From Celeribacter marinus (GTDB taxonomy: Bacteria > Pseudomonadota > Alphaproteobacteria > Rhodobacterales > Rhodobacteraceae), in the NCBI RefSeq assembly GCF_001308265.1, contig NZ_CP012023.1, positions 1,626,932-1,690,931 of the forward strand: a stretch of 64,000 nucleotides of DNA. Direction: 5' to 3'. A model generated the notes under the pieces. The model did not search any database, was not told where the DNA came from, and worked only from the letters and a program-made list of their open reading frames with translations. Numbering within the stretch: position 1 is the stretch's first letter; each line of letters opens with the position of its first letter. Both the position numbers and the translations under genes were made by a program. Of the stretch, positions 1-9,365 are shown one piece after another.

Positions 1-125
1 CAATTGAAATCCGCAACAGAGCGGGAACGGAAATCGCGGGCACAGATTGCGGCCGAGACTGGATCTTAACAGACACTTAGGGTTTCGATAACGGCACCTT
101 AACCACGTGGGTCCATCATATCTGT
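1..125. other. left edge: possible 3' end of a truncated gene
   Basis: The window opens inside unassigned sequence. Two plus-strand frames are open from the first base: one ends at a TAA at 67-69, the other at a TAG at 90-92. Neither short tail is recognisable, so I cannot say which, if either, is the end of a real gene. The last part (about 93-125) is the leader of the next gene and contains half of a hairpin that covers its start codon. Confidence 0.3.
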
Positions 126-133
126 ATGGACCC
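109..133 (+). promoter_or_regulatory. hairpin covering the start codon of the 126-494 gene
   Basis: GGGTCCAT (109-116) and ATGGACCC (126-133) are perfect 8-bp inverted repeats separated by 9 nt. A G-U pair (108/134) and a G-C pair (107/135) can extend the stem. The right arm contains the ATG at 126, so the folded RNA would hide the start codon. No good ribosome-binding sequence is visible just upstream. A regulatory role is inference only. Confidence 0.35.
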
Positions 134-494
134 GCATCAGATCAGAATCACAACCGACATTGGACCGCGCCACGCCTTGGCCGCGCGGCCTGTGGGTTTG
201 TCGCCTCCCCTTCCGACCAAACAGCATACCCTCGCCGCTTGGCTGCGCCACGACTTTGCTCTTGCGCGGAGCTGGGACGACCTACACGCGGCCCTGATGG
301 CACGCGGCTATGCACTCGCTCTGGGACGTAAATCCCTGATCTTGCAAACTCTGAGCGGTCAAAAATTGTGTAGCGTCGACGACCTAGGCCAATCTTATGC
401 GAGCCTTACACACCGTTTCGGTGCGGCCCTCCCGCAAAACTCACGACTCACCCCCATAGCGGAACAGATCGAATCTACCCCGCGTGTACTCTAA
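126..494 (+). CDS. hypothetical protein, 122 aa
   Basis: I do not recognise a named family. The protein is soluble-looking, with no signal peptide or membrane segment. Its middle part (about residues 40-110) has the pattern of a compact domain: an RSWDDLHAALMARGYALALG stretch, then LILQTLSG, then LGQSYASLTHRFGAALP. From memory this resembles small C-terminal modules attached to relaxase-like proteins in Rhodobacteraceae, but that is a weak resemblance and I assign no function. It is followed closely by a small gene starting at 520. The ATG at 126 lies in a hairpin and lacks a clear Shine-Dalgarno sequence, so the start could be wrong. Confidence 0.55.
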   Translation: MDPHQIRITTDIGPRHALAARPVGLSPPLPTKQHTLAAWLRHDFALARSWDDLHAALMARGYALALGRKSLILQTLSGQKLCSVDDLGQSYASLTHRFGAALPQNSRLTPIAEQIESTPRVL

Positions 495-519
495 AAATTT
501 TCACGGCATTGAGGTCTAC

Positions 520-711
520 ATGGAACAAATTACGCTCTTTTTGCCAAAAAATACCGTTGAACTCATGCACATCATTGCGCGTCAAAACGGTGACACCATC
601 GGCGGCGTCCTTCAGGATATGGCGATGGAGCGGTATATGAAAGACCGCATGAACCTGCGTCACACGGCGATCGTGATCGACGGCACCAAAAGCCATAACG
701 AAGCCTTGTGA
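520..711 (+). CDS. small protein with ribbon-helix-helix-like pattern, 63 aa
   Basis: I chose the ATG at 520 because GAGG lies 5 nt upstream; a GTG at 484 would overlap the previous gene. The protein begins with a short strand-like segment (QITLFLP) followed by two predicted helices, the usual layout of a ribbon-helix-helix DNA-binding fold (strand at residues 2-9, helices about 10-20 and 25-36). The rest is short and polar. A role as a small DNA-binding or antitoxin-type protein is possible, but there is no toxin partner beside it. It ends 23 bp before the convergent LOG-family gene. Confidence 0.5.
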   Translation: MEQITLFLPKNTVELMHIIARQNGDTIGGVLQDMAMERYMKDRMNLRHTAIVIDGTKSHNEAL

Positions 712-734
712 TGCCGTCACCTCACGCCAATTGA

Positions 735-1595
735 TCAGCGACCCGGCAGGGCGTCACGCCGCCCTTCGCCGTAATCCCATGCATCGATTGCGGCAATCGC
801 CTCCTCTGCGGTCTCGACAAACCGAAACAGGTCAAGGTCATCACGCGAGATCGTACCTGCATCGGCCAATGCGTCCCAGTTGATGATCTTTTGCCAGAAC
901 TCACCACCGAACAGCACGACAGGAATGCGGTTCATGCGTCCTGTTTGAATCAGGGTTAGGGTCTCGAACATCTCGTCCAGCGTCCCAAACCCACCGGGAA
1001 ACACCGCCAAAGCTTTGGCGCGCATCAAGAAATGCATTTTGCGAATAGCAAAGTAGTGAAAGTTGAAACACAGGTCTGGGGTCACGTATTCATTCGGAGC
1101 CTGCTCATGCGGCAACACGATATTGAGCCCGATAGAGACCCCGCCCGCATCAACCGCCCCACGGTTGCCCGCCTCCATCACGCCGGGACCACCACCCGTA
1201 ACAATAACATCCTCACGATGCCCGTTCTTCTTGGCGCGCTCCGTCATGAGCCGCGCAAAGGTTCGCGCTTCATCGTAGTATTTGGACAAATCCGCCAGTG
1301 TTTTGGTCTTTGCGCTCTCTTTTTTCGCAGGCTCTGGAATGCGTGCGCCGCCAAACATCACAATGGTACTTTCGACACCGTATTCCGCCATCATCATCTC
1401 GGGCTTGAGCAATTCGAGTTGCAGGCGGACGGGGCGCAATTCATCGCGGCACATAAAATCGACATCGGAAAACGCCAACTTATAGGCGGGCGCACGGGTT
1501 TGTGCGGTATCAGGCGTGTGCTGTGCGGCCTCCATATCCATATGGCTATCGCGAAGCGGGTGACGGCGAAGAAGGTGCTCGGGGGGATTGGACAT
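735..1595 (-). CDS. LOG family (TIGR00730) Rossmann-fold protein
   Basis: This 286-residue protein carries both signatures of the LOG/lysine-decarboxylase-like family: [13 protein letters not shown] (about residues 134-146) and PGGFGTLDE (about 200-208). Characterised members are cytokinin-riboside-monophosphate or nucleoside-monophosphate phosphoribohydrolases that split the base from ribose 5-phosphate. The bacterial substrate is often unknown. The N-terminal 70 or so residues are longer than in minimal LOG proteins and look flexible. I placed the start at the ATG at 1595; an upstream reading to 1670 would add 25 basic residues without support. It is transcribed divergently from dapD with about 124 bp between them. 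Confidence 0.85.
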   Translation of the reverse strand: MSNPPEHLLRRHPLRDSHMDMEAAQHTPDTAQTRAPAYKLAFSDVDFMCRDELRPVRLQLELLKPEMMMAEYGVESTIVMFGGARIPEPAKKESAKTKTLADLSKYYDEARTFARLMTERAKKNGHREDVIVTGGGPGVMEAGNRGAVDAGGVSIGLNIVLPHEQAPNEYVTPDLCFNFHYFAIRKMHFLMRAKALAVFPGGFGTLDEMFETLTLIQTGRMNRIPVVLFGGEFWQKIINWDALADAGTISRDDLDLFRFVETAEEAIAAIDAWDYGEGRRDALPGR

Positions 1596-1719
1596 GACAT
1601 GTCTCACTTTTTTACTCGTGCGTTTCAATTGTCGCGGGCGACGCTCTCGCGTTGCGAAAGCGCGTCGCACAGACTATAGCCACCTGCAACAGATATTCCA
1701 TGACACTTGGGAGACGCAC

Positions 1720-2547
1720 ATGTCCAACGCACAACTTGAAACCGCAATCGAATCCGCATGGGACGCTCGTGATACCATCACGGCCGCCACAACAGGCGAG
1801 ACCCGCGATGCAATCGAGACAACTTTGAACGCTCTAGATAGCGGCAAACTCCGCGTTGCTGAAAAGTTGGAAAACGGCGATTGGCACGTCAACCAATGGG
1901 CTAAAAAGGCTGTATTGCTTGGTTTTCGTATCAAAGACATGGAACTGCACGATGGCGGCCCGCAAGGGTCCGGTTGGTGGGACAAGGTCGATAGCAAGTT
2001 CAAAGGTTGGGGCGAAGCCGAATGGAAAGCCGCCGGCTTTCGTGCCGTTCCCAACTGCGTGGTCCGCAAATCCGCCTATATCGCACCGGGCGTTGTTCTG
2101 ATGCCGTCCTTTGTAAACCTCGGCGCGCATGTCGGTGAGGGCACAATGGTAGACACATGGGCCACCGTTGGCTCCTGCGCCCAGATCGGCAAAAACGTCC
2201 ACCTCTCGGGTGGCGTAGGTATCGGTGGCGTTCTTGAACCCATGCAAGCTGGCCCAACGATCATCGAGGACAATTGCTTTATCGGGGCGCGCTCCGAAGT
2301 TGTTGAGGGCTGTATCGTTCGCGAAGGCTCGGTTTTGGGAATGGGCGTCTTTATCGGCCAGTCGACAAAGATTCTCGACCGCGAAACAGGCCTTGTGACA
2401 TATGGCGAAGTGCCGCCATATTCCGTTGTTGTCGCCGGATCCATGCCCTCTAAAAACGGTGTGAACCTCTACTGCGCGGTTATCGTCAAACGCGTTGATG
2501 AGCGCACGCGCTCAAAAACCGGCATCAACGAGTTGCTCCGTGACTGA
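1720..2547 (+). CDS. dapD: 2,3,4,5-tetrahydropyridine-2,6-dicarboxylate N-succinyltransferase
   Basis: DapD transfers a succinyl group from succinyl-CoA to tetrahydrodipicolinate in the succinylase branch of diaminopimelate and lysine synthesis. The 275-residue length matches the family (E. coli has 274). The middle and C-terminal part (about 100-235) shows the left-handed beta-helix of hexapeptide repeats ([38 protein letters not shown]), and the C-terminal [18 protein letters not shown] matches the family end. The ATG at 1720 follows GGGAG at good spacing. It overlaps the next gene by 8 nt, and dapE follows, which fits one pathway. Confidence 0.97.
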   Translation: MSNAQLETAIESAWDARDTITAATTGETRDAIETTLNALDSGKLRVAEKLENGDWHVNQWAKKAVLLGFRIKDMELHDGGPQGSGWWDKVDSKFKGWGEAEWKAAGFRAVPNCVVRKSAYIAPGVVLMPSFVNLGAHVGEGTMVDTWATVGSCAQIGKNVHLSGGVGIGGVLEPMQAGPTIIEDNCFIGARSEVVEGCIVREGSVLGMGVFIGQSTKILDRETGLVTYGEVPPYSVVVAGSMPSKNGVNLYCAVIVKRVDERTRSKTGINELLRD

Positions 2548-2893
2548 GGCACCCAAGAAAAAGCCATCGCGGCAAAAAGTATACACCCTCCTCGTCCAAA
2601 TCGGACGCAAGGAGGGTGATGGCCTGCCCAAAGGTGCCACAGGTGGTGCGTTGATGATCTACGCGTCAGGTGTGGACGAGGCCGAGGCCGTCCGCGAAAC
2701 GGTCGCCGTTCTCAAAACAGCGGATGTGGCGCCACTGGATGTTACAGGCTACGGCACGCTTGAGGAGCGCCTTTCTGAAGGGCACGACATTTCCGATGAT
2801 GAAAAAGAGCTCATGCAACGTGCACTTGACGAAAACTCCGTGATCGTCGCACAAATGACGCCCTTTTTTGATGACGAAACCCACTCTGACTGA
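2540..2893 (+). CDS. conserved hypothetical protein between dapD and dapE
   Basis: This 117-residue protein most likely starts at GTG 2540, overlapping the dapD stop. After a basic N-terminus ([10 protein letters not shown]) it has a ferredoxin-like pattern: a strand [10 protein letters not shown], a [13 protein letters not shown] turn, a helix [15 protein letters not shown] and a strand [11 protein letters not shown], ending in an acidic helix. No catalytic motif is visible and I assign no function. The translational overlap with dapD and its place ahead of dapE suggest co-expression with diaminopimelate synthesis. It ends in a 9-bp hairpin whose left arm includes the stop codon. Confidence 0.8.
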   Translation: MTEAPKKKPSRQKVYTLLVQIGRKEGDGLPKGATGGALMIYASGVDEAEAVRETVAVLKTADVAPLDVTGYGTLEERLSEGHDISDDEKELMQRALDENSVIVAQMTPFFDDETHSD

Positions 2894-2914
2894 GGGCATA
2901 TAAGTCCTCAGTCA
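2887..2914 (+). terminator. hairpin after the dapD operon
   Basis: TGACTGAGG (2887-2895) and CCTCAGTCA (2906-2914) form a perfect 9-bp stem with a 10-nt loop, starting at the stop codon of the preceding gene. No run of T follows, so a strong intrinsic terminator is doubtful. It could attenuate or protect the transcript between the two dap genes. Confidence 0.45.
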
Positions 2915-2986
2915 ACTTGACCCGATACTTGCATTTGTCATCCCGCGCCCACCGCGCTAACCCTGTAGCAATGACAGGGAGCCGAC

Positions 2987-4129
2987 ATGACACTTGATCC
3001 GATCCAACTTTCCGCCGATCTCATCCGCTGTGAATCCGTGACGCCCGTTGAGGGTGGCGCGCTACAATTGCTTGAACGCGTTTTGTCTGGCGCAGGTTTT
3101 CAGTGCACGCGCGTCGATCGCAACGGCACCGCCAACCTTTTTGCGCGGTGGGGTGATAAATCCGAGCGCACACTCGGGTTCAATGGCCACACGGACGTGG
3201 TGCCCGTCGGGGATGCCGCTGCATGGACGCACGCGCCGTTTGGCGGCGAAATTTCTGACGGAATTTTGTGGGGCCGTGGCGCGACCGATATGAAATCTGG
3301 CGTGGCCTGTTTCGTTGCAGCGGCCGTGGATCATGTGACACAACACACGCCCAAAGACGGCTCCATTGCCATTGCCATTACCGGTGATGAAGAGGGCGAT
3401 GCAACAGATGGAACTGTGGCGCTATTGGACTGGATGGACGCCAATGGCGAGCGCATGACAGACTGCCTTGTGGGCGAGCCGACCTGTCCGAACACAATGG
3501 GCGAGATGATGAAAATCGGTCGACGCGGGTCACTCACCGCGTATTTCACCGCGACAGGTATCCAAGGGCACGCAGCCTACCCCCATCGTGCAAAAAATCC
3601 TGTGCCTGCGATGGCGCGCCTGATTGATCAGTTGTCCAACCACACGCTGGACCAAGGGACCGCACATTTCGACGCATCCTCCCTCGTGGCGACAACATTT
3701 GACACAGGAAACCCCGCAACAAATGTGATCCCCAGCCACTGCAACGCGACCGTCAACATTCGGTTTAATGATGCTCACACCGGCGCGGAATTGACCACTT
3801 GGTTAGAGGCAAAAGCCGCCAAAATGGCCGAGGAAACCGGCATTGAGTTCGCGGTTCGCGTCACAATATCTGGCGAAAGCTTCGTAACCCAACCCGGATA
3901 TTTTGTTGATATGCTGGCCGCAGCGGTAGAGGCCGAGACGGGACTCAAACCTGAGCTGTCGACATCTGGCGGTACATCTGATGCTCGGTTTGTTCAAAAA
4001 CACTGCCCTGTGGTCGAGTTCGGATTGGTCGGAAAGACCATGCACCAAGTCGACGAGCACGTTCCCGTGGAACAAATCACGCAACTCAAAAGCATCTATG
4101 CGCGCCTGATCAAAGACTATTTTGCATGA
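2987..4129 (+). CDS. dapE: succinyl-diaminopimelate desuccinylase
   Basis: DapE is a di-zinc M20-family hydrolase that removes succinate from N-succinyl-LL-diaminopimelate to give LL-diaminopimelate. The 380-residue length fits. Visible active-site residues are H68 and D70 in [10 protein letters not shown], the bridging Asp near 101 in [10 protein letters not shown], the Glu pair E135/E136 in GDEEGDAT, and the C-terminal histidine in [10 protein letters not shown]. The dimerisation segment (about 180-290) lies in the middle. GGGAG precedes the ATG. The stop overlaps the next gene's start as ATGA, so at least three further genes may be co-transcribed. Confidence 0.97.
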   Translation: MTLDPIQLSADLIRCESVTPVEGGALQLLERVLSGAGFQCTRVDRNGTANLFARWGDKSERTLGFNGHTDVVPVGDAAAWTHAPFGGEISDGILWGRGATDMKSGVACFVAAAVDHVTQHTPKDGSIAIAITGDEEGDATDGTVALLDWMDANGERMTDCLVGEPTCPNTMGEMMKIGRRGSLTAYFTATGIQGHAAYPHRAKNPVPAMARLIDQLSNHTLDQGTAHFDASSLVATTFDTGNPATNVIPSHCNATVNIRFNDAHTGAELTTWLEAKAAKMAEETGIEFAVRVTISGESFVTQPGYFVDMLAAAVEAETGLKPELSTSGGTSDARFVQKHCPVVEFGLVGKTMHQVDEHVPVEQITQLKSIYARLIKDYFA

Positions 4130-4551
4130 CTGTCCACATTTCGAAAACGACAGATATCGATGCGTGCCTTTCTCTTCGCCTAGACGTGTTTGTACGCGAA
4201 CAAATGGTGCCGATGGATGAGGAGCTTGATGATCTCGATCCCGTTTCCACCCACTTTCTGGCGCAAACAGAAGATGGGCAAAATATCGGAACGGCACGTG
4301 TTTATGAACAGGGCCACATCGGGAAAATCGGACGCGTATGTGTAGCAAAATCACATCGCGGAACAGGTCTGGGCAAACGCCTAATCGAGACATGCCTGAA
4401 CGATTTACGCACGCGCCCCCACATCACACAGGCCAAACTGGGCGCGCAAAACCACGCCATTTCGTTTTACGAAAACTTGGGGTTTCGCGTCATTGGTGGT
4501 GAGTACATGGATGGCGGCATCCCTCATCACGACATGGTGCGCGCGCTTTGA
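4126..4551 (+). CDS. GNAT family N-acetyltransferase
   Basis: A 141-residue GCN5-related acetyltransferase with the acetyl-CoA-binding motif A ([20 protein letters not shown], about 69-88) and motif B ([19 protein letters not shown], about 107-125). The overall pattern and length are close to the ElaA-like subgroup, whose substrate is unknown. It starts within the dapE stop (ATGA) and its own stop overlaps the TTG start of the next gene, so it is probably translated from the dapE message. No link to lysine synthesis can be shown. Confidence 0.9.
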   Translation: MTVHISKTTDIDACLSLRLDVFVREQMVPMDEELDDLDPVSTHFLAQTEDGQNIGTARVYEQGHIGKIGRVCVAKSHRGTGLGKRLIETCLNDLRTRPHITQAKLGAQNHAISFYENLGFRVIGGEYMDGGIPHHDMVRAL

Positions 4552-5147
4552 GACAAAAGCTGGTCCTCATGCTCAAAGAGCCACACCCGGGTCGCGTAAA
4601 GACCCGTTTGGGACGAGACATCGGATATGTTGAGGCAGCACATTGGTATCGTACCGAAGCGTTGCGGACCATACGGCGTTTGCGTAGCCCCAAATGGGAT
4701 TTGATTCTCGCGGTTTCTCCCGACAACGCGGGACAATCAAGTCGCGTTTGGCCCGCCCATGTTCCACGTATCGCTCAGGGACATGGAGATCTTGGCAAGC
4801 GAATGGCGCGCCTGTTACGGGCGCTTCATCCGCACCCAACCTGTATCATAGGCTCGGACATTCCCACTATTCGACCACATGATATTGAGACCGCTTTTCG
4901 CGGCTTAGGGTCTTACGATGCTACGATTGGGCCATCTCCCGATGGTGGCTATTGGCTAATTGGGCTCAAAAACACCCGCGCAGTTCCATCCGGATTTTTG
5001 AACCATGTACGTTGGTCATCGCATTTTGCCCGCGCAGACACGCTTGAAAGCTGCCCTGATTTAACGTGGCATATCGGGCGTACTCTCAATGACATCGACA
5101 CACGCGATGACCTGATCGCATGGATGCGCGAAAACGCAGATTCGTAG
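4548..5147 (+). CDS. TIGR04282-type glycosyltransferase (DUF2064)
   Basis: This 199-residue protein has the MLKEPHPGRVKTRLGRDIG N-terminal motif and the later GSDIPTIRPHDIETAF and GPSPDGGYWLIGL motifs of the DUF2064/TIGR04282 family, a GT-A nucleotidyltransferase-like fold. The family is labelled arsenosugar-biosynthesis glycosyltransferase, but many members lie in unrelated contexts, as here. I take the TTG at 4548 as start because it overlaps the previous stop and supplies the first beta strand; the next ATG (4569) would cut into that strand. It ends 47 bp before RNase R. Confidence 0.82.
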   Translation: MRQKLVLMLKEPHPGRVKTRLGRDIGYVEAAHWYRTEALRTIRRLRSPKWDLILAVSPDNAGQSSRVWPAHVPRIAQGHGDLGKRMARLLRALHPHPTCIIGSDIPTIRPHDIETAFRGLGSYDATIGPSPDGGYWLIGLKNTRAVPSGFLNHVRWSSHFARADTLESCPDLTWHIGRTLNDIDTRDDLIAWMRENADS

Positions 5148-5194
5148 CCCTCGTTTATCATGGTGCCTTTAAATTGGCCGTGGTAGATTACCCC

Positions 5195-7450
5195 ATGAAT
5201 AAAATTCCAACAAAAGCCGAAATTCAAAACTGGATTTCAGAGCACCCGACTCAGACGTCAAAGCGCGATATAGCGAAAGCCTTTGGCATCAAAGGGGCTG
5301 CGCGTATCGACCTGAAACGCATTTTGAAGGAGTTGGAAGCCGAAGGGCACCTCACCAAGCGAAGCAAGACCTACCGCGACCCAGACAAGCTTCCACCCGT
5401 CTCGGTGCTGGCTATTCTGGGCCCCGACAAGGACGGCGACCTGTTCGCACGGCCGCTTGAGTGGACAGGCGACGGGCCAGAGCCGCGCATTCTTATGCTG
5501 GTGCGTGACGGAGATTCCGCCCTTGGCGAAGGGGAGCGGATCCTCGCAAAACTACAAGAGATCAAAGGTGAGGATCACCAGTATCAGGCCCGCTTGATCC
5601 GCAAAATCGGCACGAACCCACACAAAATCCTCGGTGTATTCCGAAAGTCTGCCGAAGGTGGACGCGTCTTGCCGATCGACAAAGGGTCGAACAAAGACTG
5701 GCTTGTAAAGGCTGGCAATGAGGGTGGCGCAAAAGACGGCGAATTGGTCGAAGCCGAACAATCAGGGCCCACAGGGCGCATGGGATTACCGGTTGCACGG
5801 ATTGTGACACGGCTTGGCGACCCCACAGCACCCAAAGCGGTCTCATTGATCGCCATCCATCAGCTGGGTATTCCAGATGACTTTCCTGATGCCGTAATCG
5901 ATGAGGCTGACGCCGCCACACCCGCCGATTTGACCGGACGCGAAGATTTGCGCGATGTCCCATTGGTCACGATCGATCCTGCGGATGCACGAGATCACGA
6001 TGACGCTATTTGGGCAGAACCTGATGGTGACCCGAGCAACAAGGGCGGTTTTATTCTTTGGGTCGCGATTGCCGATGTTGCCCACTACGTGACCCCAGGA
6101 TCGCAGCTCGATCGCGAAGCGTGGACCCGTGGAAATTCGTCTTATTTCCCTGATCGCGTTGTGCCGATGCTTCCAGATCGCTTGTCCGGTGATCTATGCT
6201 CACTGCATGAGGGCGTGCCGCGCGCATGTCTCGCAGTCAAAATGACCATCGACGCCCAAGGTAAAAAACTCAAACACACCTTCTTGCGTGGGTTGATGCG
6301 GTCCGCCGCCTCCCTGAATTACGCCGAAGTCCAACAGGCGCGCGATGGCGCACCAAACGAGAAATGCGCCCGCCTCATGGAGAGCGTTATTGATCCGATC
6401 TATCAGGCCTATGACGCATTGAAGAATGCACGAAGCCTGAGGCAGCCGCTTGAACTTGACCTACCAGAACGCAAAATCATTCTCGGAGAGGATGGGCGCG
6501 TTAAGTCCGTGAATTTTGCAGAGCGGTTTGATGCGCATAAACTGATCGAAGAGTTCATGGTGTTGGCAAATGTATCTGCCGCCGAAGAGCTCTTTCATCG
6601 AAATCGGCCTTTGTTGTACCGCGTGCACGAGGAGCCGTCAGACGAAAAGCTAGACGCCCTACGAGAAATCGCTGGTGCATCCGGCTTCACATTGGCCAAA
6701 GGTCAGGTGCTTCATACCTCGCACCTCAACAGGTTGCTCGCACAGGCCGCAGGCACGGATCAGGACGACTTGATCAACATCTCGACGTTGCGCTCCATGA
6801 CACAAGCCTATTACCACCCTGAAAACTTCGGGCACTTTGGTTTGGCGCTGAGGTCATATGCACACTTCACATCACCCATTCGACGCTATGCCGATTTGAT
6901 CGTTCACCGCGCTCTGGTGTCGGCTCACGGATGGGGTAAGGATGGCCTTTCGCCTGACGAAATTGACCGCCTTGAGGTCACTGCCAAACACATCTCGGAA
7001 ACCGAGCGCCGCTCTATGACTGCTGAACGCGATACCACGGATCGGTATCTTGCATCATACCTGAGTGAACGGATCGGCGACGAAATGGCGGGGCATATTT
7101 CCGGCATCCAAAAGTTCGGACTGTTTGTAAAACTCGATGAAACTGGCGCCGATGGTCTAGTTCCCGTGCGCTCGATTGGCCGCGAATTCTTCGTATTCGA
7201 TCCCGAGCGGCAAACACTCATGGGATCAGACACCGGCGTCACACTTGCCATTGGTCAAAGCGTTTTGGTCAAAATAGCAGATGCGAGTCCCATTACCGGC
7301 GGGTTGGAGTTAGAACTTTTGCAAGTAGAGGGCGAGAATATGCCTGGCGGCGCACGCCGCGGCCCGTCAAAATACAGATCACGCAAACACGGAAAAAACA
7401 AAGCCAAACAGGACAAAGCGCGCAAAAAGGTAGTGCGCCGCCGCCACTAG
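5195..7450 (+). CDS. rnr: ribonuclease R
   Basis: RNase R is a 3'-5' exoribonuclease that degrades structured RNA. The 751-residue protein has an N-terminal winged-helix segment (about 1-60), cold-shock/OB domains, the RNB catalytic core with the metal-binding Asp cluster DARDHDDAIWAEPDGD (about 260-275) and the SYAHFTSPIRRYADL motif, then an S1 domain (about 625-710) and a lysine/arginine-rich tail typical of RNase R. I chose ATG 5195; reading from 5120 would add 25 residues overlapping the preceding gene without support. Confidence 0.96.
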   Translation: MNKIPTKAEIQNWISEHPTQTSKRDIAKAFGIKGAARIDLKRILKELEAEGHLTKRSKTYRDPDKLPPVSVLAILGPDKDGDLFARPLEWTGDGPEPRILMLVRDGDSALGEGERILAKLQEIKGEDHQYQARLIRKIGTNPHKILGVFRKSAEGGRVLPIDKGSNKDWLVKAGNEGGAKDGELVEAEQSGPTGRMGLPVARIVTRLGDPTAPKAVSLIAIHQLGIPDDFPDAVIDEADAATPADLTGREDLRDVPLVTIDPADARDHDDAIWAEPDGDPSNKGGFILWVAIADVAHYVTPGSQLDREAWTRGNSSYFPDRVVPMLPDRLSGDLCSLHEGVPRACLAVKMTIDAQGKKLKHTFLRGLMRSAASLNYAEVQQARDGAPNEKCARLMESVIDPIYQAYDALKNARSLRQPLELDLPERKIILGEDGRVKSVNFAERFDAHKLIEEFMVLANVSAAEELFHRNRPLLYRVHEEPSDEKLDALREIAGASGFTLAKGQVLHTSHLNRLLAQAAGTDQDDLINISTLRSMTQAYYHPENFGHFGLALRSYAHFTSPIRRYADLIVHRALVSAHGWGKDGLSPDEIDRLEVTAKHISETERRSMTAERDTTDRYLASYLSERIGDEMAGHISGIQKFGLFVKLDETGADGLVPVRSIGREFFVFDPERQTLMGSDTGVTLAIGQSVLVKIADASPITGGLELELLQVEGENMPGGARRGPSKYRSRKHGKNKAKQDKARKKVVRRRH

Positions 7451-7541
7451 CGAATTTTCGCCCAGAGAGATGAAATGCGTTATGATCTCATCCGTTTCGG
7501 GTTAGTGTTTTAGAAATTAGTAATGCGTGTATAGGTGCGAA

Positions 7542-8801
7542 ATGTCGTTTCGAAGTGCTTTGTTTGTTGGCTTAACGGTCCTGCTTGCGGGTCAAGCGGG
7601 TTCAGCACAACCTGTAGGCTCTGTTACGCCGCATACGTTCTCAACGGAGACTTCTCTTTTGCAATTTGTTTCGACGACATCCAACGCCGGCTTTGATCGT
7701 TGGATTGATGCCTTTAAAGCACGCGCAGCGCGAGAGGGCATATCTCAAACGGTACTGACCCGCGCATTTTCAGGGATCGACTACAACGAGAGCGTTATCG
7801 CCAAGGATCGTAATCAGTCCGAATTTACCAAGCAAATTTGGGACTACCTCGATAGCGCGGCCTCACCCACTCGTGTTAAAAACGGCAAAGCAGCGATGCG
7901 AAAGCACGCCAAAACCCTCGACGATATTGAGGCCCGGTTTGGTGTCGATAAACATGTTGTTGCCGCAGTTTGGGGATTGGAAAGTGCCTACGGGGCAACG
8001 CGTGGCGACATTCCAATCATCGAAGCTCTCGCAACATTGGCCTACGATGGCCGGCGTGGCCGTTTCTTTGAGGCGCAACTCATTGCCGCGCTCCAAATTT
8101 TGCAATCTGGCGACACAACACCGCGCAATATGACAGGCAGTTGGGCGGGAGCGATGGGGCATACCCAGTTCATACCAACGTCCTTTCTCGCCTTTGCCGT
8201 TGACGGTGATGGAGATGGAAAACGCGATATTTGGTCAGACGATCCAACGGACGCTCTCGCGTCAACAGCCGCATATCTTGCACGTCACGGATGGAACAAG
8301 AATCAATCATGGGGTGTCGAGGTTCGGTTGCCACGCGGATTTGACTATAGCTCTGCTCGGCGCGAAAACATGCGCGCCCCATCGGACTGGGGATCAATGG
8401 GTGTGGTCGGCATGAATGGCCAACCCGTCCCGAATTACGGGGCCGCATCAATCCTTTTGCCCGCAGGCGCTCAAGGCGCAGCGTTTATGATTTTCGAGAA
8501 TTTTCGCGTAATTGAACGCTACAATAAAGCAGACGCCTACGTGATTGGCGTGGGCCATTTGTCCGACCTTCTCAAAGGTGGTGATCCAATTCAGGCCTCG
8601 TGGCCTCGCGGATACAACCCTTTATCATTCAATGAGAAAAAACAAATGCAGCGTATTTTAAAGCGCAAAGGGTTCTTGGACGACAAGGTAGACGGCATTA
8701 TCGGGCCAAATTCGATCAACGCGATACGGGATTTTCAACGCTCGATTGGCGTCACTCCAGACGGCTATCCATCGCAAACGCTCTTGGGCCAGTTACGTTA
8801 A
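7542..8801 (+). CDS. lytic murein transglycosylase (MltB-like) with peptidoglycan-binding domain
   Basis: A 419-residue exported enzyme expected to cleave the MurNAc-GlcNAc bond, forming 1,6-anhydromuropeptides. It has an N-terminal signal peptide (about 1-22), an SLT_2/MltB domain with the catalytic Glu E147 in AAVWGLESAYG and the AMGHTQFIPTSF motif, and a C-terminal PG_binding_1 domain (about 360-415, ending GVTPDGYPSQTLLGQLR). The ATG at 7542 opens directly into the signal peptide; a GTG at 7527 is less likely. It converges on rppH with 21 bp between the stops and no obvious terminator. Confidence 0.93.
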   Translation: MSFRSALFVGLTVLLAGQAGSAQPVGSVTPHTFSTETSLLQFVSTTSNAGFDRWIDAFKARAAREGISQTVLTRAFSGIDYNESVIAKDRNQSEFTKQIWDYLDSAASPTRVKNGKAAMRKHAKTLDDIEARFGVDKHVVAAVWGLESAYGATRGDIPIIEALATLAYDGRRGRFFEAQLIAALQILQSGDTTPRNMTGSWAGAMGHTQFIPTSFLAFAVDGDGDGKRDIWSDDPTDALASTAAYLARHGWNKNQSWGVEVRLPRGFDYSSARRENMRAPSDWGSMGVVGMNGQPVPNYGAASILLPAGAQGAAFMIFENFRVIERYNKADAYVIGVGHLSDLLKGGDPIQASWPRGYNPLSFNEKKQMQRILKRKGFLDDKVDGIIGPNSINAIRDFQRSIGVTPDGYPSQTLLGQLR

Positions 8802-8822
8802 AAAACCGCAACAAACCCGCGT

Positions 8823-9305
8823 CTATGCCAGATGCACACTGAACTCTTCGACAACGCGTTCATAAATATCGCGTTTGAACGGGACAATACTATCGACGAG
8901 CGCGACACGGTCGGACCATTTCCATTTGGAGAATTCGGGATGGTCGGTGGCGATTTGAATATCGGCATCGGTGCCTGAGAACGTCATCAAAACCCAAAGC
9001 TGCTTTTGGCCTCGGTATTTGCCTTTCCAGACTTTGCCCAACAACTCATCTGGCAAATCGTAAGTTAGCCAATCGGATGTCTCGGCAATCACCTCAACCG
9101 CGGATGATTCTATACCTGTCTCTTCCCAAAGCTCTCTTAGGGCCGCATCGCGGGGAGCCTCGCCGGCGTCGATCCCGCCTTGGGGCATTTGCCACGCACC
9201 GGGGGTATCAATACGCTCACCGACAAAAACTTTGCCCTGCGCATTGATCAAGACCACACCGACACACGGGCGGTAAGGTAGCGTGCTCGCATCTATATTT
9301 TTCAT
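8823..9305 (-). CDS. rppH: RNA 5'-pyrophosphohydrolase
   Basis: RppH is a Nudix hydrolase that removes pyrophosphate from the 5' end of mRNA, starting decay. The 160-residue protein contains a perfect Nudix box (residues 43-65: GGIDAGE, then REL-EETG) and the [10 protein letters not shown] entry typical of RppH/IalA. I start at ATG 9305, which follows a GGGAAAG sequence; nine more codons upstream are open but unneeded. It lies downstream of ctpA in the same direction. Confidence 0.94.
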   Translation of the reverse strand: MKNIDASTLPYRPCVGVVLINAQGKVFVGERIDTPGAWQMPQGGIDAGEAPRDAALRELWEETGIESSAVEVIAETSDWLTYDLPDELLGKVWKGKYRGQKQLWVLMTFSGTDADIQIATDHPEFSKWKWSDRVALVDSIVPFKRDIYERVVEEFSVHLA

Positions 9306-9365
9306 CGTAGACTTTCCCAAAACGGATAGCAAAACGGGACGCTCTATGAGCGCCCCGATGCCACA

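Noticed and set aside
5120..5194. 25-residue N-terminal extension of RNase R
   Set aside because: It overlaps the previous gene and lacks family support; ATG 5195 fits the winged-helix start.
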